DNA from: an uncultured Eubacteriales bacterium
GTDB lineage: Bacteria; Bacillota; Clostridia; Oscillospirales; Acutalibacteraceae
Direction: 5' to 3'
NCBI GenBank assembly: GCA_900321905.1
Contig: ONXZ01000014.1
Span: 1-14,566, forward strand
DNA: 14,566 bases
The notes under the pieces were generated by a model. The model was not told the DNA's origin, ran no database searches, and saw only the letters and a program-made list of their open reading frames with translations. The position numbers were made by a program, and so were the translations under genes. This document shows positions 4,839-12,274 of this stretch, in pieces (the first letter of the stretch is position 1; each line of letters begins with the position of its first letter).

Positions 4839-7595
4839 ATGGAAAAAAGAAAAAAAATAAGTAGAAAGGTGATAAGCATTTTACTGTCGCTATTGATGGT
4901 GCTCTCGTGCTTTTCGGGCATGGGGCTGACGGCATTTGCAGCACCGACAGAGACACTGCTTACTAAAATCACTCCTACCGGTATAGACACATATAGCGAG
5001 TCTGTGCCTGGTGTGGTTACGGTAACATTAAGCAACATAAGCAGATATAAAGATGCTTGGGCATACGGAGGAACGGTGACGGTTGAACCTAAGGAGGGTT
5101 ATACCATCACTAAATGTATATTCAACGCTCGAGCAGGAGCAGTTGAAGATACTGAAGCGCCATTTAGTATTGATGTTCGTGAGGCTACCTATGTCTACTC
5201 GGTTGAAGTATATGGCTATCAGGCGGCATCCGATAGCTATGTTGACGGCAACGGTGAATCGCAGCCTGTGAACGCAACCGCACTTGAAGCTACCACAACC
5301 AACTGGACTGACGGTTCGTGGTATATTGTTCCTGAAGGCGGTCTTACCATCAGCGGTCGTATCACAGTAAACGGCACAGTAAACCTTATTCTCCGTGACG
5401 GCGCGACGCTTACAGCAAACGCAGGCATCACAACCACAGGTGCAACGCTTAACATCTACGCACAGAGCGCCGGAACGGGCGCACTTACTGCAAAAGGCAG
5501 TACCGGTTGTGCGGGCATAGGCGGCCGTGTCGGTGGCTATGGAAGCAACGGTGGCGCAGGAGGCACAGTTAGTATATTTGGTGGCACTGTTACCGCGACC
5601 GGTGGTACTGCTAATAGTGGCGACGGCGCTGGAGCAGGCATCGGCGGTGGTGGAGCAGGCTTAGGCATGGGCGACACCGGTGGCGCAGGAGGCACAGTTA
5701 GTATATTTGGCGGCACTGTTACCGCGACCGGTGGTACTGCTGAAAATAGAGGCGGTGGTGCTGGAGCAGGCATCGGCGGTGGTGGCAAAGATATGAGAGG
5801 AAGTGCCGGCGCAAGCGGCACACTGACCCTCGGCAAAGGCGTAAAGCTGTACAGTGGTACTAATAATTCCGGAGATGTTCTTGATGGAATTGATAGCACC
5901 GAACGTTCTTACAACGGCAGCAGACCACAGAATATGTATGCTGAGTTTATCTCCGCAGGTTCAGTTGACAAAACCGCGCTGAACAATGCAATCACAGCGG
6001 CTGAAACACTTTATAACAGCATTAAGGATGATACAAATTATTCTACTATCGCAAGCACACTTAAAACTGCGATAGACGCTGCAAAAGAAGTTGCAGATAG
6101 TGAAACTGCAGACCAGGATGCTGTTGATACAGCTAACGGAGCAATTTCAGACGCAACGGCAACCGCAGTAGTGGGAATGATTAACGCTCTTCCTGCAAGC
6201 ACGGAGGTTACCACCTCTGACAAAGATAAGATTGAGGCAGTCAGAGCAGCATATGATAACCTTACAGATGACCAAAAGAAAAAGGTTGACACCGAAACTC
6301 TTAAGAAACTGACTGACGCTGAAACTGCATTACAGGACGCTGTTGATACCGAAACAGCACAGGGTGCAACGAATACTATCAACGCTCTTCCTGATGCAGA
6401 CAAGGTAACAACTGCGGACAAAGAAAAGATTGAAGCCGCAAGAAAGGCGTATAACGACCTTACTGACGACCAGAAGAAAAAGGTAAGCGACGATACACTC
6501 AAGAAGCTGACCGACGCAGAGGACGCTCTCAAAGCAGCAGAGCAGAAGGACGCAGACGATACCGCAGCAGCACAGTCTGCAACGGATACTATCAATAATC
6601 TTCCTGACGCAGACAAAGTAACAACTTCTGACAAGGAAGCTATTGAAGCTGCAAGAGCAGCTTACGAAGCACTTACTGACGACCAGAAGGCTAAAGTTGC
6701 TCCCGAAACATTACAGAAGCTCGTTGACGACGAAGCAGCATTAAAGGAAGCAGAAGACACTGCAGCAGCACAGGCTGTAACAGATGAAATCAATGCACTT
6801 CCAAGCGATAAGGTTGCTACAACTGATAAGGAAGCAATTGAAAAGGCAAGAGCAGCTTACGACGCACTTTCCGACGACCAGAAAGCAAAGGTTCCTGCCG
6901 AAGCAGTTAAAGCTCTTGAGGATGCCGAAAAAGCTCTTACAGAAGCTGAAAAAGCAGCCGCTGAAGAAGCAGCCGCTAAAGAACTTGCAGCAGCAAAGAA
7001 GAATGCTAAAACTGTAATGTACAACGGTATTGGTATTACTCAGAAGGGTAAGAAGATAACTGTTAAGTGGAGAAAGGTTGCCAAAGCTGACGGATACTTC
7101 GTATACGTTCAGTACTGCGGCAAGAAGTACAAGAAGCCTGTTAAGACTATCAAGAAGAACTCCACAACAAAGGTTACTATCACCAAACTGAACGGCAAGA
7201 AGATTAACCGCAAAAAGAACTACAAAGTTTACGTTGCAGCATATAAGAATGTTAAAGGTAAAAAGGTAGTTCTTGCAAAGAGTATATCCGCAAGAGTTGC
7301 AGGCGACAAGAACAAGAAGTATACCAATGTTAAGACCATCAAGGCTACAAAGAAAGCGTTAACCGTGAAGGTTGGCAAGACTGCAAAGGCTAAGGCAAAG
7401 GTTACTCTTGTAAACAAGAATAAGAAACACCTGCCAACAAAATCTGCACCTAAGTTCCGTTACAAAACATCTAACAAGAGCATCGCAACTGTTGACAAGA
7501 AAGGTAACATCAAGGGTATCAAGAAGGGTACCTGCAATATCTACATCTACTCTATCAACGGCAAGATGACAAAGGTTAAAGTAACGGTTAAATAA
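4839..7595 (+). CDS. Large secreted surface protein: Gly-rich repeats, helical repeats, Lys-rich Fn3/Big_2-like tail
   Basis: This 918-residue protein starts at the ATG at 4839, 7 bases after AAAGGAGG (4824-4831). A Sec signal peptide (basic MEKRKK..., hydrophobic core, cleavage near AFA at residues 32-34) directs export. Residues 38-210 are beta-rich, with Thr-rich strand repeats as in carbohydrate-binding or beta-helix proteins. Residues 221-335 are Gly-rich with two GGTVSIFGGTVTATGGT copies 43 residues apart. Residues 376-440 are helical, then four repeats (about 443-500, 509-567, 580-638, 646-704) share INALP, VTT-DKE, ARAAY-LTDDQK and KL-DAE-AL; an Ala/Glu/Lys coil follows. Residues 729-820 look like an Fn3-type domain and 830-918 like a Big_2 domain, both very lysine-rich. 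No LPXTG, SLH or choline-binding motif is present, so attachment may be by charge. It may be an adhesin or envelope component; no enzyme motif was recognised. Confidence 0.85.
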   Translation: MEKRKKISRKVISILLSLLMVLSCFSGMGLTAFAAPTETLLTKITPTGIDTYSESVPGVVTVTLSNISRYKDAWAYGGTVTVEPKEGYTITKCIFNARAGAVEDTEAPFSIDVREATYVYSVEVYGYQAASDSYVDGNGESQPVNATALEATTTNWTDGSWYIVPEGGLTISGRITVNGTVNLILRDGATLTANAGITTTGATLNIYAQSAGTGALTAKGSTGCAGIGGRVGGYGSNGGAGGTVSIFGGTVTATGGTANSGDGAGAGIGGGGAGLGMGDTGGAGGTVSIFGGTVTATGGTAENRGGGAGAGIGGGGKDMRGSAGASGTLTLGKGVKLYSGTNNSGDVLDGIDSTERSYNGSRPQNMYAEFISAGSVDKTALNNAITAAETLYNSIKDDTNYSTIASTLKTAIDAAKEVADSETADQDAVDTANGAISDATATAVVGMINALPASTEVTTSDKDKIEAVRAAYDNLTDDQKKKVDTETLKKLTDAETALQDAVDTETAQGATNTINALPDADKVTTADKEKIEAARKAYNDLTDDQKKKVSDDTLKKLTDAEDALKAAEQKDADDTAAAQSATDTINNLPDADKVTTSDKEAIEAARAAYEALTDDQKAKVAPETLQKLVDDEAALKEAEDTAAAQAVTDEINALPSDKVATTDKEAIEKARAAYDALSDDQKAKVPAEAVKALEDAEKALTEAEKAAAEEAAAKELAAAKKNAKTVMYNGIGITQKGKKITVKWRKVAKADGYFVYVQYCGKKYKKPVKTIKKNSTTKVTITKLNGKKINRKKNYKVYVAAYKNVKGKKVVLAKSISARVAGDKNKKYTNVKTIKATKKALTVKVGKTAKAKAKVTLVNKNKKHLPTKSAPKFRYKTSNKSIATVDKKGNIKGIKKGTCNIYIYSINGKMTKVKVTVK
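5549..5785 (+). repeat. 129-bp tandem duplication in the Gly-rich segment
   Basis: Bases 5549-5612 and 5678-5741 are identical except for one change (T at 5582, C in the second copy). The following GGAGCAGGCATCGGCGG stretch also recurs, while the intervening bases differ. The period of 129 bases is exactly 43 codons, so copies can be gained or lost in frame. The near-identity of synonymous positions points to a recent duplication or gene conversion. Confidence 0.85.
6165..6950 (+). repeat. Four alpha-helical coding repeats of about 65-71 residues
   Basis: Each unit has the order: INALP (or INNLP), a charged turn with VTTxDKE, a helix with ARAAYxxLTDDQKxKV, and a helix KLxDAExAL. The LTDDQK core (LSDDQK in the last unit) and its charge pattern are kept in all four. 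Unlike the Gly-rich copies, the DNA of these units has diverged, so they are older. They are probably small helical bundles forming a stalk; the exact Pfam family was not recognised. Confidence 0.8.
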
Positions 7596-7713
7596 TGACA
7601 ATTTGATAATGACAAATTCTCAATGATTGTCATTCCTTTCTAAAACACCCCGATACTCTCACGAGTGTCGGGGTATTTTCTTTGAATCATCATATCACTT
7701 GTTTGTCATTGTC
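7596..7713. other. Intergenic region with four TGACAA/TTGTCA motifs
   Basis: TGACAA occurs at 7596-7601 and 7610-7615, and its complement TTGTCA at 7627-7632 and 7703-7708. The outer pair ATGACAAT (7595-7602) and ATTGTCAT (7626-7633) forms an 8-base inverted repeat just after the surface-gene stop. The cluster precedes the signalling operon and could be an operator, or merely part of the 3' end structure. No other gene or RNA was recognised in 7714-7802. Confidence 0.35.
7647..7680 (+). terminator. Intrinsic terminator of the surface-protein gene
   Basis: A 12-pair hairpin with arms ACCCCGATACTC (7647-7658) and GAGTGTCGGGGT (7663-7674), one G-T pair and a 4-base loop, is followed by ATTTTCTTT. 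It separates the surface gene from the signalling operon. Confidence 0.9.
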
Positions 7714-7802
7714 TACTTTTTACGGACTTGTGCAATTACAGGTGAAAACAAGGAAAAATGCACTGAAAAAGGATAAAACAGCAGTTGGAGATTCTGCGCA
7801 CA

Positions 7803-7831
7803 TTGAAAAGAGGGAATAAATGTGGTATGAT
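7803..7831 (+). promoter_or_regulatory. Promoter for the three-gene signalling operon
   Basis: TTGAAA (7803-7808) and TATGAT (7826-7831) are separated by 17 bases. The -10 lies downstream of the ATG at 7820, so transcripts from here can only use the ATG at 7868, which also has the much better ribosome site. Confidence 0.6.
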
Positions 7832-7867
7832 TTTATGGAATACAAACGGAGCAAAGGAGGTTATCGG

Positions 7868-9538
7868 ATGAATGAAGTAAAAACAACATTCAGGCGTATG
7901 GTGTTTTACTATTTTCTGATGGCGATTAATATTATCCCCAATGCAAGTATTATTCCCGATAGTTTTCCTACCCGTAATGTTTCTTTTATTTATCTTCTTA
8001 CGCTTTGCGTTTGCCTTGTTTTGTACTATTCTCACCGCGTGTTAAAAGCAGGCGGACTTTCGGTGATGATGAAAGCACTGTCGTGGATGTCGCTGCTTTT
8101 GATATTACTGCGCGGTATTAAATACAGTGCCCTTGCGGAAGTCGGAATTCTCGCGCGTCATACATGGTATTTTTACTATGTGCCTATGCTTCTCTTACCG
8201 TTGTTAATGTTTTATATATCGCTTTTGGTTTCGCCAAAAGAGAAATTGAAAATCCGAAAGGGTTGGTTTTTACCTATTATTATAACTGTTATATTTATTA
8301 TTGCAGTTCTTACTAATGACTTGCATCAGCAGGTATTTCGTTTTCAGCCGAATTTTTCGGACTGGGATAATACTTATTCTCACGGATGGTTGTTCTATGC
8401 CGTAACCTTATGGCAGTATGCGCTGTATTTTGCGGCTGTCGGGATTTTAGTATTCAAATGCCGCATCAGCAGTTCAAAAAAGAATGCCTGGATTATTACG
8501 ATTCCGTTTGCAATCGGACTTTTGATGAACGTGCTTTTGCTGACGGAACGGATGCCAACTCTCAATGGCGCTCATATTATTGAATTTCCCGAGACACTTA
8601 TCTTCACCGTGGCGATTGTTCTTGAATGTTGCATACAACTCGGCTTAATTCCGACTAATACCGATTACGGAAAACTGTTTCAGAAATTCTCCGTTTCGGC
8701 GCAAATCACCGACAAAGAAGGAAAACCGGTATATTCTTCCTCCACCGCTATTCCTTTAACAAAAGAGCAGTTCTCTGTAAAAAACGGCTCGCGAATCGGC
8801 GAGCATACAGTTTTGCACAAAATGGAAATCCCCGGCGGTTTCGGGTTTTGGCAGGACGATTTGACGGAACTTGACCGTCTTAATGAAGAACTGGCTCAGG
8901 CAAAGGAGGAATTGTCACAGGAGGCAGAGTTAATCCGCCTTCGTAACGAGTTAAAGGAAAAGCAGACAAAAACCGAACAGCGCACTCTTGTATACGACAC
9001 AATTGCAAAACGAACGCAAAAGCAGTCGCAATTAATATCCAAACTTGCAAAAATCGCCTATGCCTCAAACGATGCAGAGATTAAAGATATGTGCCGCAGA
9101 AAAATCACCTTCCTCGGTGCGTATATTAAACGTTATGCAAATCTGATGCTTATGTCGCAGGAAAGCGGCGTTGTTGAAGCAGGCGAGTTGGCGCTGTCCG
9201 TTTCGGAAGTGCTGCGTTATCTGAATTATTGCGGCGTGCCTTGTGAGTTCGTAGAAAATGCGCAGTGTGTTGTGAACGCTGACGCCGTACTTGCTGTGTT
9301 TGAGGCGTTTGAAATAATGATTGAGACGAATTTTTCAAACCTAAAAGGAGCCTTTGTTAATCTTTCCGAACAGCAGGAAGCAGTTGTATTCAAACTGACT
9401 TTGGAAAATCCTGCAGAAACTCTGCCGCACGAGGTGACAGAGCAACTTTTATCAGTTGATATCAAGGCAGAAGAAATGCAGGAGGATAATGTAGCCTATA
9501 TCAGTTTCACCTTGCCGAAAGGGGGCGAAGCACGATGA
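7868..9538 (+). CDS. Multi-pass membrane sensor with degenerate histidine-kinase-like C-terminus
   Basis: This 556-residue protein starts at the ATG at 7868 (AAAGGAGG at 7853-7860, 7 bases upstream); the in-frame ATG at 7820 lies upstream of the likely transcription start. Residues 10-262 hold about seven hydrophobic helices, similar in layout to the 7TM sensor region of Gram-positive histidine kinases. A PAS-like segment follows (about 268-333), then a long coiled coil (about 333-395). The C-terminus (about 400-550) has the predicted order of a kinase core, but no phosphoacceptor His is seen in 371-392, and there is no N-box Asn, DxGxG or GxG motif. It is therefore probably not an active kinase. 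It overlaps the next gene by 4 bases (ATGA), which implies coupled translation. Likely role: ligand-sensing partner or regulator of the active kinase downstream. Confidence 0.75.
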   Translation: MNEVKTTFRRMVFYYFLMAINIIPNASIIPDSFPTRNVSFIYLLTLCVCLVLYYSHRVLKAGGLSVMMKALSWMSLLLILLRGIKYSALAEVGILARHTWYFYYVPMLLLPLLMFYISLLVSPKEKLKIRKGWFLPIIITVIFIIAVLTNDLHQQVFRFQPNFSDWDNTYSHGWLFYAVTLWQYALYFAAVGILVFKCRISSSKKNAWIITIPFAIGLLMNVLLLTERMPTLNGAHIIEFPETLIFTVAIVLECCIQLGLIPTNTDYGKLFQKFSVSAQITDKEGKPVYSSSTAIPLTKEQFSVKNGSRIGEHTVLHKMEIPGGFGFWQDDLTELDRLNEELAQAKEELSQEAELIRLRNELKEKQTKTEQRTLVYDTIAKRTQKQSQLISKLAKIAYASNDAEIKDMCRRKITFLGAYIKRYANLMLMSQESGVVEAGELALSVSEVLRYLNYCGVPCEFVENAQCVVNADAVLAVFEAFEIMIETNFSNLKGAFVNLSEQQEAVVFKLTLENPAETLPHEVTEQLLSVDIKAEEMQEDNVAYISFTLPKGGEAR

Positions 9539-10764
9539 TTACTTTTGATATGCTTTCGGCGTTTATTCGCTCACTTTTCGCATTGTGGACGTTGTTTCTC
9601 TGCGTTATCAATATTGGAAACGGCGTGCTCGGCACGGCAAGGAAGCGTTACGCCTGCACGGCTTTTTCCCTGCTTCTTTTTGCACCCGTATACTTTATGT
9701 GGCAGGTAATATTTGATTATTCTTTATTCGGAGAAGGGCAAAAAGTTGCCGACATTACATCAACTCTCTGCAATCTTCCCGTGCTTTACTGGTATGCCGC
9801 ACTCGTTATTCTTACCGTTTTGGCGCTCCTGCTGCTCATATTCAATATCAGATACGACAGAACATATATTACCCCCGGCACAATCAAGGTCTATCTTGAT
9901 AAAATGCCATGCGGCATCTGCTGCTGGCGTAAAAACGGACGCGTACTGTTTTCTAACATCTGTATGAACCGCTTATGTGCTGAAATCACGGGCGCTTCTC
10001 TTCTTAACGGTAATCAGTTCCGTGATGCGTTAGAGGACAGAATTATTACGGTAGGTGATAGTGTATGGCGTTTTGCTTGTAAAGAAATAACCGTCGGCGG
10101 TGAGCAGTTATATGAAATGATTGCTTCGGATATTACGGATGAATATGCAAAAACCGCAGCGCTTAAAAAGGACAGAGCGGAACTTTCCCGATTAAATCAG
10201 GAATTGAAAGAATACTATCTGAGTATTGACGAGTCAGTTAAGCGGCAGGAAATTCTGCAGGCAAGAATAAATATTCATGACGAAATGAACCGTCTTATGC
10301 TTTCAACCGTTGCTGCTGATACCGGGGATGCGAAGGCGCTGGATAACATTTTTTCTCTTTGGGAGAAGAACGCCTTGCTGCTGTGTATGGAGGCAGACGC
10401 AAGGCGGACGGATTACGTCGAGTCGCTTGCAAACGCACTGAATATAACCCTGATTTGGCACAGCGGTTTACCGAAAGAACTTGACGGAAAGAAAAAGGAA
10501 TTGTTCTTATTTGCGGCACAGGAGGCAATTATCAACGCCGCCAAACACGCAAACGCAAAAACGATGGAAATATCCTTTGAAAATACAGAGAAAGCGCTTA
10601 TCTGCCGTTTTACAAACGACGGAATGTTGCCGACAGGCGAGGTGCGTTTTGAGGGTGGACTTGCAAACCTTGCACACCTTGCTAAAAAGCAGAACGCCTC
10701 AGTTTGTATCGAAGGAAGCGAAAGGTTTACACTTATTCTGCATATAAATCATCCGTTTGGCTGA
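9535..10764 (+). CDS. Membrane sensor histidine kinase (NarL-partner, DesK/LytS-like layout)
   Basis: This 409-residue protein starts at the ATG overlapping the previous stop; translation is probably coupled, with GGGGGCG just upstream. Three hydrophobic helices (about 7-33, 39-60, 81-105) are followed by a PAS-like domain (about 115-203) and a coiled coil (205-245). The phosphoacceptor motif is INIHDEMNR with H248 followed by D249, as in HisKA_3-type kinases that pair with NarL regulators. The ATPase domain has an N-box-like QEAIINAAKHA (E330, N334, H338), an NDG motif (D362) standing in for the G1 box, and FEGGLANL (G374/G375) as the G2 box. It should autophosphorylate and pass the phosphate to the response regulator 50 bases downstream. 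The signal is unknown and may come through the preceding membrane protein. Confidence 0.85.
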   Translation: MITFDMLSAFIRSLFALWTLFLCVINIGNGVLGTARKRYACTAFSLLLFAPVYFMWQVIFDYSLFGEGQKVADITSTLCNLPVLYWYAALVILTVLALLLLIFNIRYDRTYITPGTIKVYLDKMPCGICCWRKNGRVLFSNICMNRLCAEITGASLLNGNQFRDALEDRIITVGDSVWRFACKEITVGGEQLYEMIASDITDEYAKTAALKKDRAELSRLNQELKEYYLSIDESVKRQEILQARINIHDEMNRLMLSTVAADTGDAKALDNIFSLWEKNALLLCMEADARRTDYVESLANALNITLIWHSGLPKELDGKKKELFLFAAQEAIINAAKHANAKTMEISFENTEKALICRFTNDGMLPTGEVRFEGGLANLAHLAKKQNASVCIEGSERFTLILHINHPFG

Positions 10765-10814
10765 TGTGCTTTCGGGCAGTTTTATATAAAATAGAAGCAA
10801 AGGAGTGTATATCA

Positions 10815-11447
10815 ATGGCTTATCGTGTTTTAATCGTTGAAGACCAGGCTATGCCACGTGAACTTTTTGAAATATATATCAATTCAAGTGACAAATTCAA
10901 CCACCTTCTTTCCGTTGCTAATGCCTCTGCGGCGCTTTCTGTTTGCAAAAACAATAAGGTTGATTTAATCCTGATGGATGTTATGACTGCGCTTGGCTCC
11001 AGCGGACTGGACGCTGCCGAGGAAATCAAAAAGGAATTCCCTGAAATAAAAATAGTTATTGTTACCTCAATGCCTGAGTATTCGTGGCTTGAGAGAGCAC
11101 GAAATATCGGCGTGGATTCCTTTTGGTACAAGGATGGACAGAAGGAGAGCATACTCGATGTGATGGAGCGTACAATGGCTGGCGAAAATATCTATCCCGA
11201 TGAAACGCCGCTCATTCATATCGGCAACACCACTAACCACGATTTCACCGAGCGTGAACTGGAGATTCTTAAAGAACTTACCACAGGTGATACAAACACC
11301 GCGATTGCCGAAAGGCTCCACATATCGCTGCCTACGGTGAAAAGCCATATTCAGCATTTAATGGAAAAAACAGGCTTCAAAACCAGAACAGAACTTGTCA
11401 GCGAAGCAAGAAGTATAGGAATAGTAATCAAAACAAAAAAAGAATAA
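10815..11447 (+). CDS. NarL/FixJ-family response regulator
   Basis: This 210-residue protein starts at the ATG at 10815, after AAAGGAG (10799-10805); the longer open frame to 10704 overlaps the kinase gene and is rejected. The receiver domain (1-120) has the acidic pair E9/D10, phosphoacceptor D55 (LILMD), T84 (VIVTSM) and K106 (WYKD). The LuxR-type helix-turn-helix (about 144-200) shows FTERELEILKEL, NTAIAERLHIS, TVKSHIQHLMEKTGFKTR. Phosphorylation by the upstream kinase should promote dimerisation and DNA binding. Likely targets could be the nearby surface-protein genes or its own operon; this is inferred only from position. The gene is the last of the operon; no clear hairpin terminator follows before the toxin-antitoxin promoter. 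Confidence 0.93.
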   Translation: MAYRVLIVEDQAMPRELFEIYINSSDKFNHLLSVANASAALSVCKNNKVDLILMDVMTALGSSGLDAAEEIKKEFPEIKIVIVTSMPEYSWLERARNIGVDSFWYKDGQKESILDVMERTMAGENIYPDETPLIHIGNTTNHDFTERELEILKELTTGDTNTAIAERLHISLPTVKSHIQHLMEKTGFKTRTELVSEARSIGIVIKTKKE

Positions 11448-11451
11448 TCTC

Positions 11452-11482
11452 TTGATATTGTGGTATAATTATGGTATAATAA
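11452..11482 (+). promoter_or_regulatory. Toxin-antitoxin promoter with tandem 11-bp repeat
   Basis: TTGATA (11452-11457) and TATAAT (11475-11480) are separated by 17 bases. The -10 region lies in a tandem repeat: TGGTATAATTA (11461-11471) and TGGTATAATAA (11472-11482), followed by TGG. Tandem or palindromic elements over the -10 are where Phd/YefM antitoxins usually bind to repress their own operon. Confidence 0.65.
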
Positions 11483-11507
11483 TGGCAACAGGAAAGGAGC
11501 TGACATT

Positions 11508-11768
11508 ATGCCGCAGATTATACCAATTAGAGATTTAAAAAACACAAGCGAGATTTCTTCAATGTGTCATGCGCATAGCGAGCCTATTTTTATCACAAAA
11601 AACGGGTATGGCGATATGGTCGTTATGAGCATGGAAACATATGAAAAAAGCCTGTTTCTTGCAGATGTTGAGAAAAAGCTTGCCGAGGCGGAGGAAGCAA
11701 TCACCAAAGGAGAAATCAGAGATGCAAAAAACGCACTTTCTGATTTAAGAAAGAAATATGAGTTATAA
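11508..11768 (+). CDS. Phd/YefM-family antitoxin
   Basis: This 86-residue protein starts at the ATG at 11508, 8 bases after AAAGGAG (11493-11499). The N-terminal half has the Phd/YefM DNA-binding fold signature: PIRDLKNTSEISSMC, then PIFITKNGYGDMVVMSMETYEK (residues 26-47). The charged, helical C-terminus (AEAEEAITKGEIRDAKNALSD) is the likely toxin-wrapping arm. The antitoxin neutralises the toxin and represses the operon. It overlaps the toxin gene by 11 bases, so translation is coupled. Confidence 0.93.
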   Translation: MPQIIPIRDLKNTSEISSMCHAHSEPIFITKNGYGDMVVMSMETYEKSLFLADVEKKLAEAEEAITKGEIRDAKNALSDLRKKYEL

Positions 11769-12069
11769 ACTTATAGTAACGAGCCTTGCGGAAAACGATT
11801 TGATCGAAATAGCAAAGTATATTGCTTCGGATTTATCCGCACCGCAGGCGGCACTGCGTTTTCTTGATAAGGTGGAAAACTGCTATGATAATATTTTGCT
11901 AAATCCGATGATGTATCCACTGTGTGATAATGAAAGGTTAAAAAGTAAGAAATACAGAAAAGTTATTATCAATAACTATATAATGTTTTACCGCATTGAT
12001 GAAAACAAAAAGCTAATATACATTATGCGTTTCGTTTATGGAAGAAGTGATTACATAAATAGCATTTAA
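11758..12069 (+). CDS. RelE/ParE-family toxin
   Basis: This 103-residue protein starts at the ATG at 11758 within the end of the antitoxin gene. It shows the family's layout: an N-terminal strand SYKLIVTSLAENDLIEIAKYI (about 2-22), two helices, a conserved LLNPMMYP turn (47-54), then strands YRKVIINNYIMFYRID (66-81) and IYIMRFVYGRSDY (87-99). RelE members are ribosome-dependent mRNA nucleases and ParE members inhibit gyrase; the sequence alone does not settle which this is. Y94/R96 and R68 are candidate functional residues. Length and charge are normal, so the toxin looks intact. Confidence 0.9.
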   Translation: MSYKLIVTSLAENDLIEIAKYIASDLSAPQAALRFLDKVENCYDNILLNPMMYPLCDNERLKSKKYRKVIINNYIMFYRIDENKKLIYIMRFVYGRSDYINSI

Positions 12070-12119
12070 TAATGATAACGAATGTGCTGCGGCACATCCG
12101 TCAGACTGTAGACACACTG

Positions 12120-12146
12120 AAAGGACTGCTTGGCAGTCCTTTTTAA
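12120..12146 (+). terminator. Intrinsic terminator after the toxin gene
   Basis: The hairpin has arms AAAGGACTGC (12120-12129) and GCAGTCCTTT (12133-12142) with a 3-base loop, and TTAATTT follows. A second small hairpin, ATGTGC-TGCG-GCACAT, lies at 12082-12097 between it and the toxin stop codon. Confidence 0.85.
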
Positions 12147-12149
12147 TTT

Positions 12150-12184
12150 GGAATTAGGAATTATGAACTCCGAATTCCGAATTG
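12150..12184. repeat. Heptamer tandem repeat, left of the 618-residue protein gene
   Basis: Five consecutive 7-base units: GGAATTA, GGAATTA, TGAACTC, CGAATTC, CGAATTG. Bases 12166-12181 (AACTCCGAATTCCGAA) occur as a perfect 16-base inverted copy at 14150-14165, on the other side of the gene. Heptameric intergenic repeats of this sort are known from several bacteria; their role is unclear. Confidence 0.75.
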
Positions 12185-12201
12185 TTAAAAAAATCATACT
12201 T

Positions 12202-12231
12202 TTGGATGATATGAAGTTTAGTAATTATAAA
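12202..12231 (+). promoter_or_regulatory. Candidate promoter for the 618-residue surface protein
   Basis: TTGGAT (12202-12207) and TATAAA (12226-12231) are separated by 18 bases. It is a moderate match in a very AT-rich stretch that also holds a TATAAT at 12233-12238. Confidence 0.4.
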
Positions 12232-12274
12232 TTATAATATTTATGGATAATTCTATCTTACGGGAGGAATGTTT

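Noticed and set aside
5549..5785. CRISPR-like direct repeats
   Set aside because: Only two copies, they lie inside a coding frame with a 43-codon period, and encode a Gly-rich protein repeat.
5537..5899. 120-codon proline-rich frame on the minus strand
   Set aside because: It is the complement of the Gly-rich coding repeats (GGN read as NCC), with no ribosome site; a shadow frame.
7742..7819. 25-codon GTG-started frame ending directly before an ATG at 7820, a possible signalling peptide for the 7TM sensor
   Set aside because: There is no ribosome site, no hydrophobic leader or processing motif, and the operon promoter at 7803-7831 lies inside it. Chance is the simpler explanation.
7820..7867. 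Upstream ATG start for the membrane sensor
   Set aside because: The promoter -10 lies downstream of this ATG, and the ATG at 7868 has a perfect AAAGGAGG at proper spacing.
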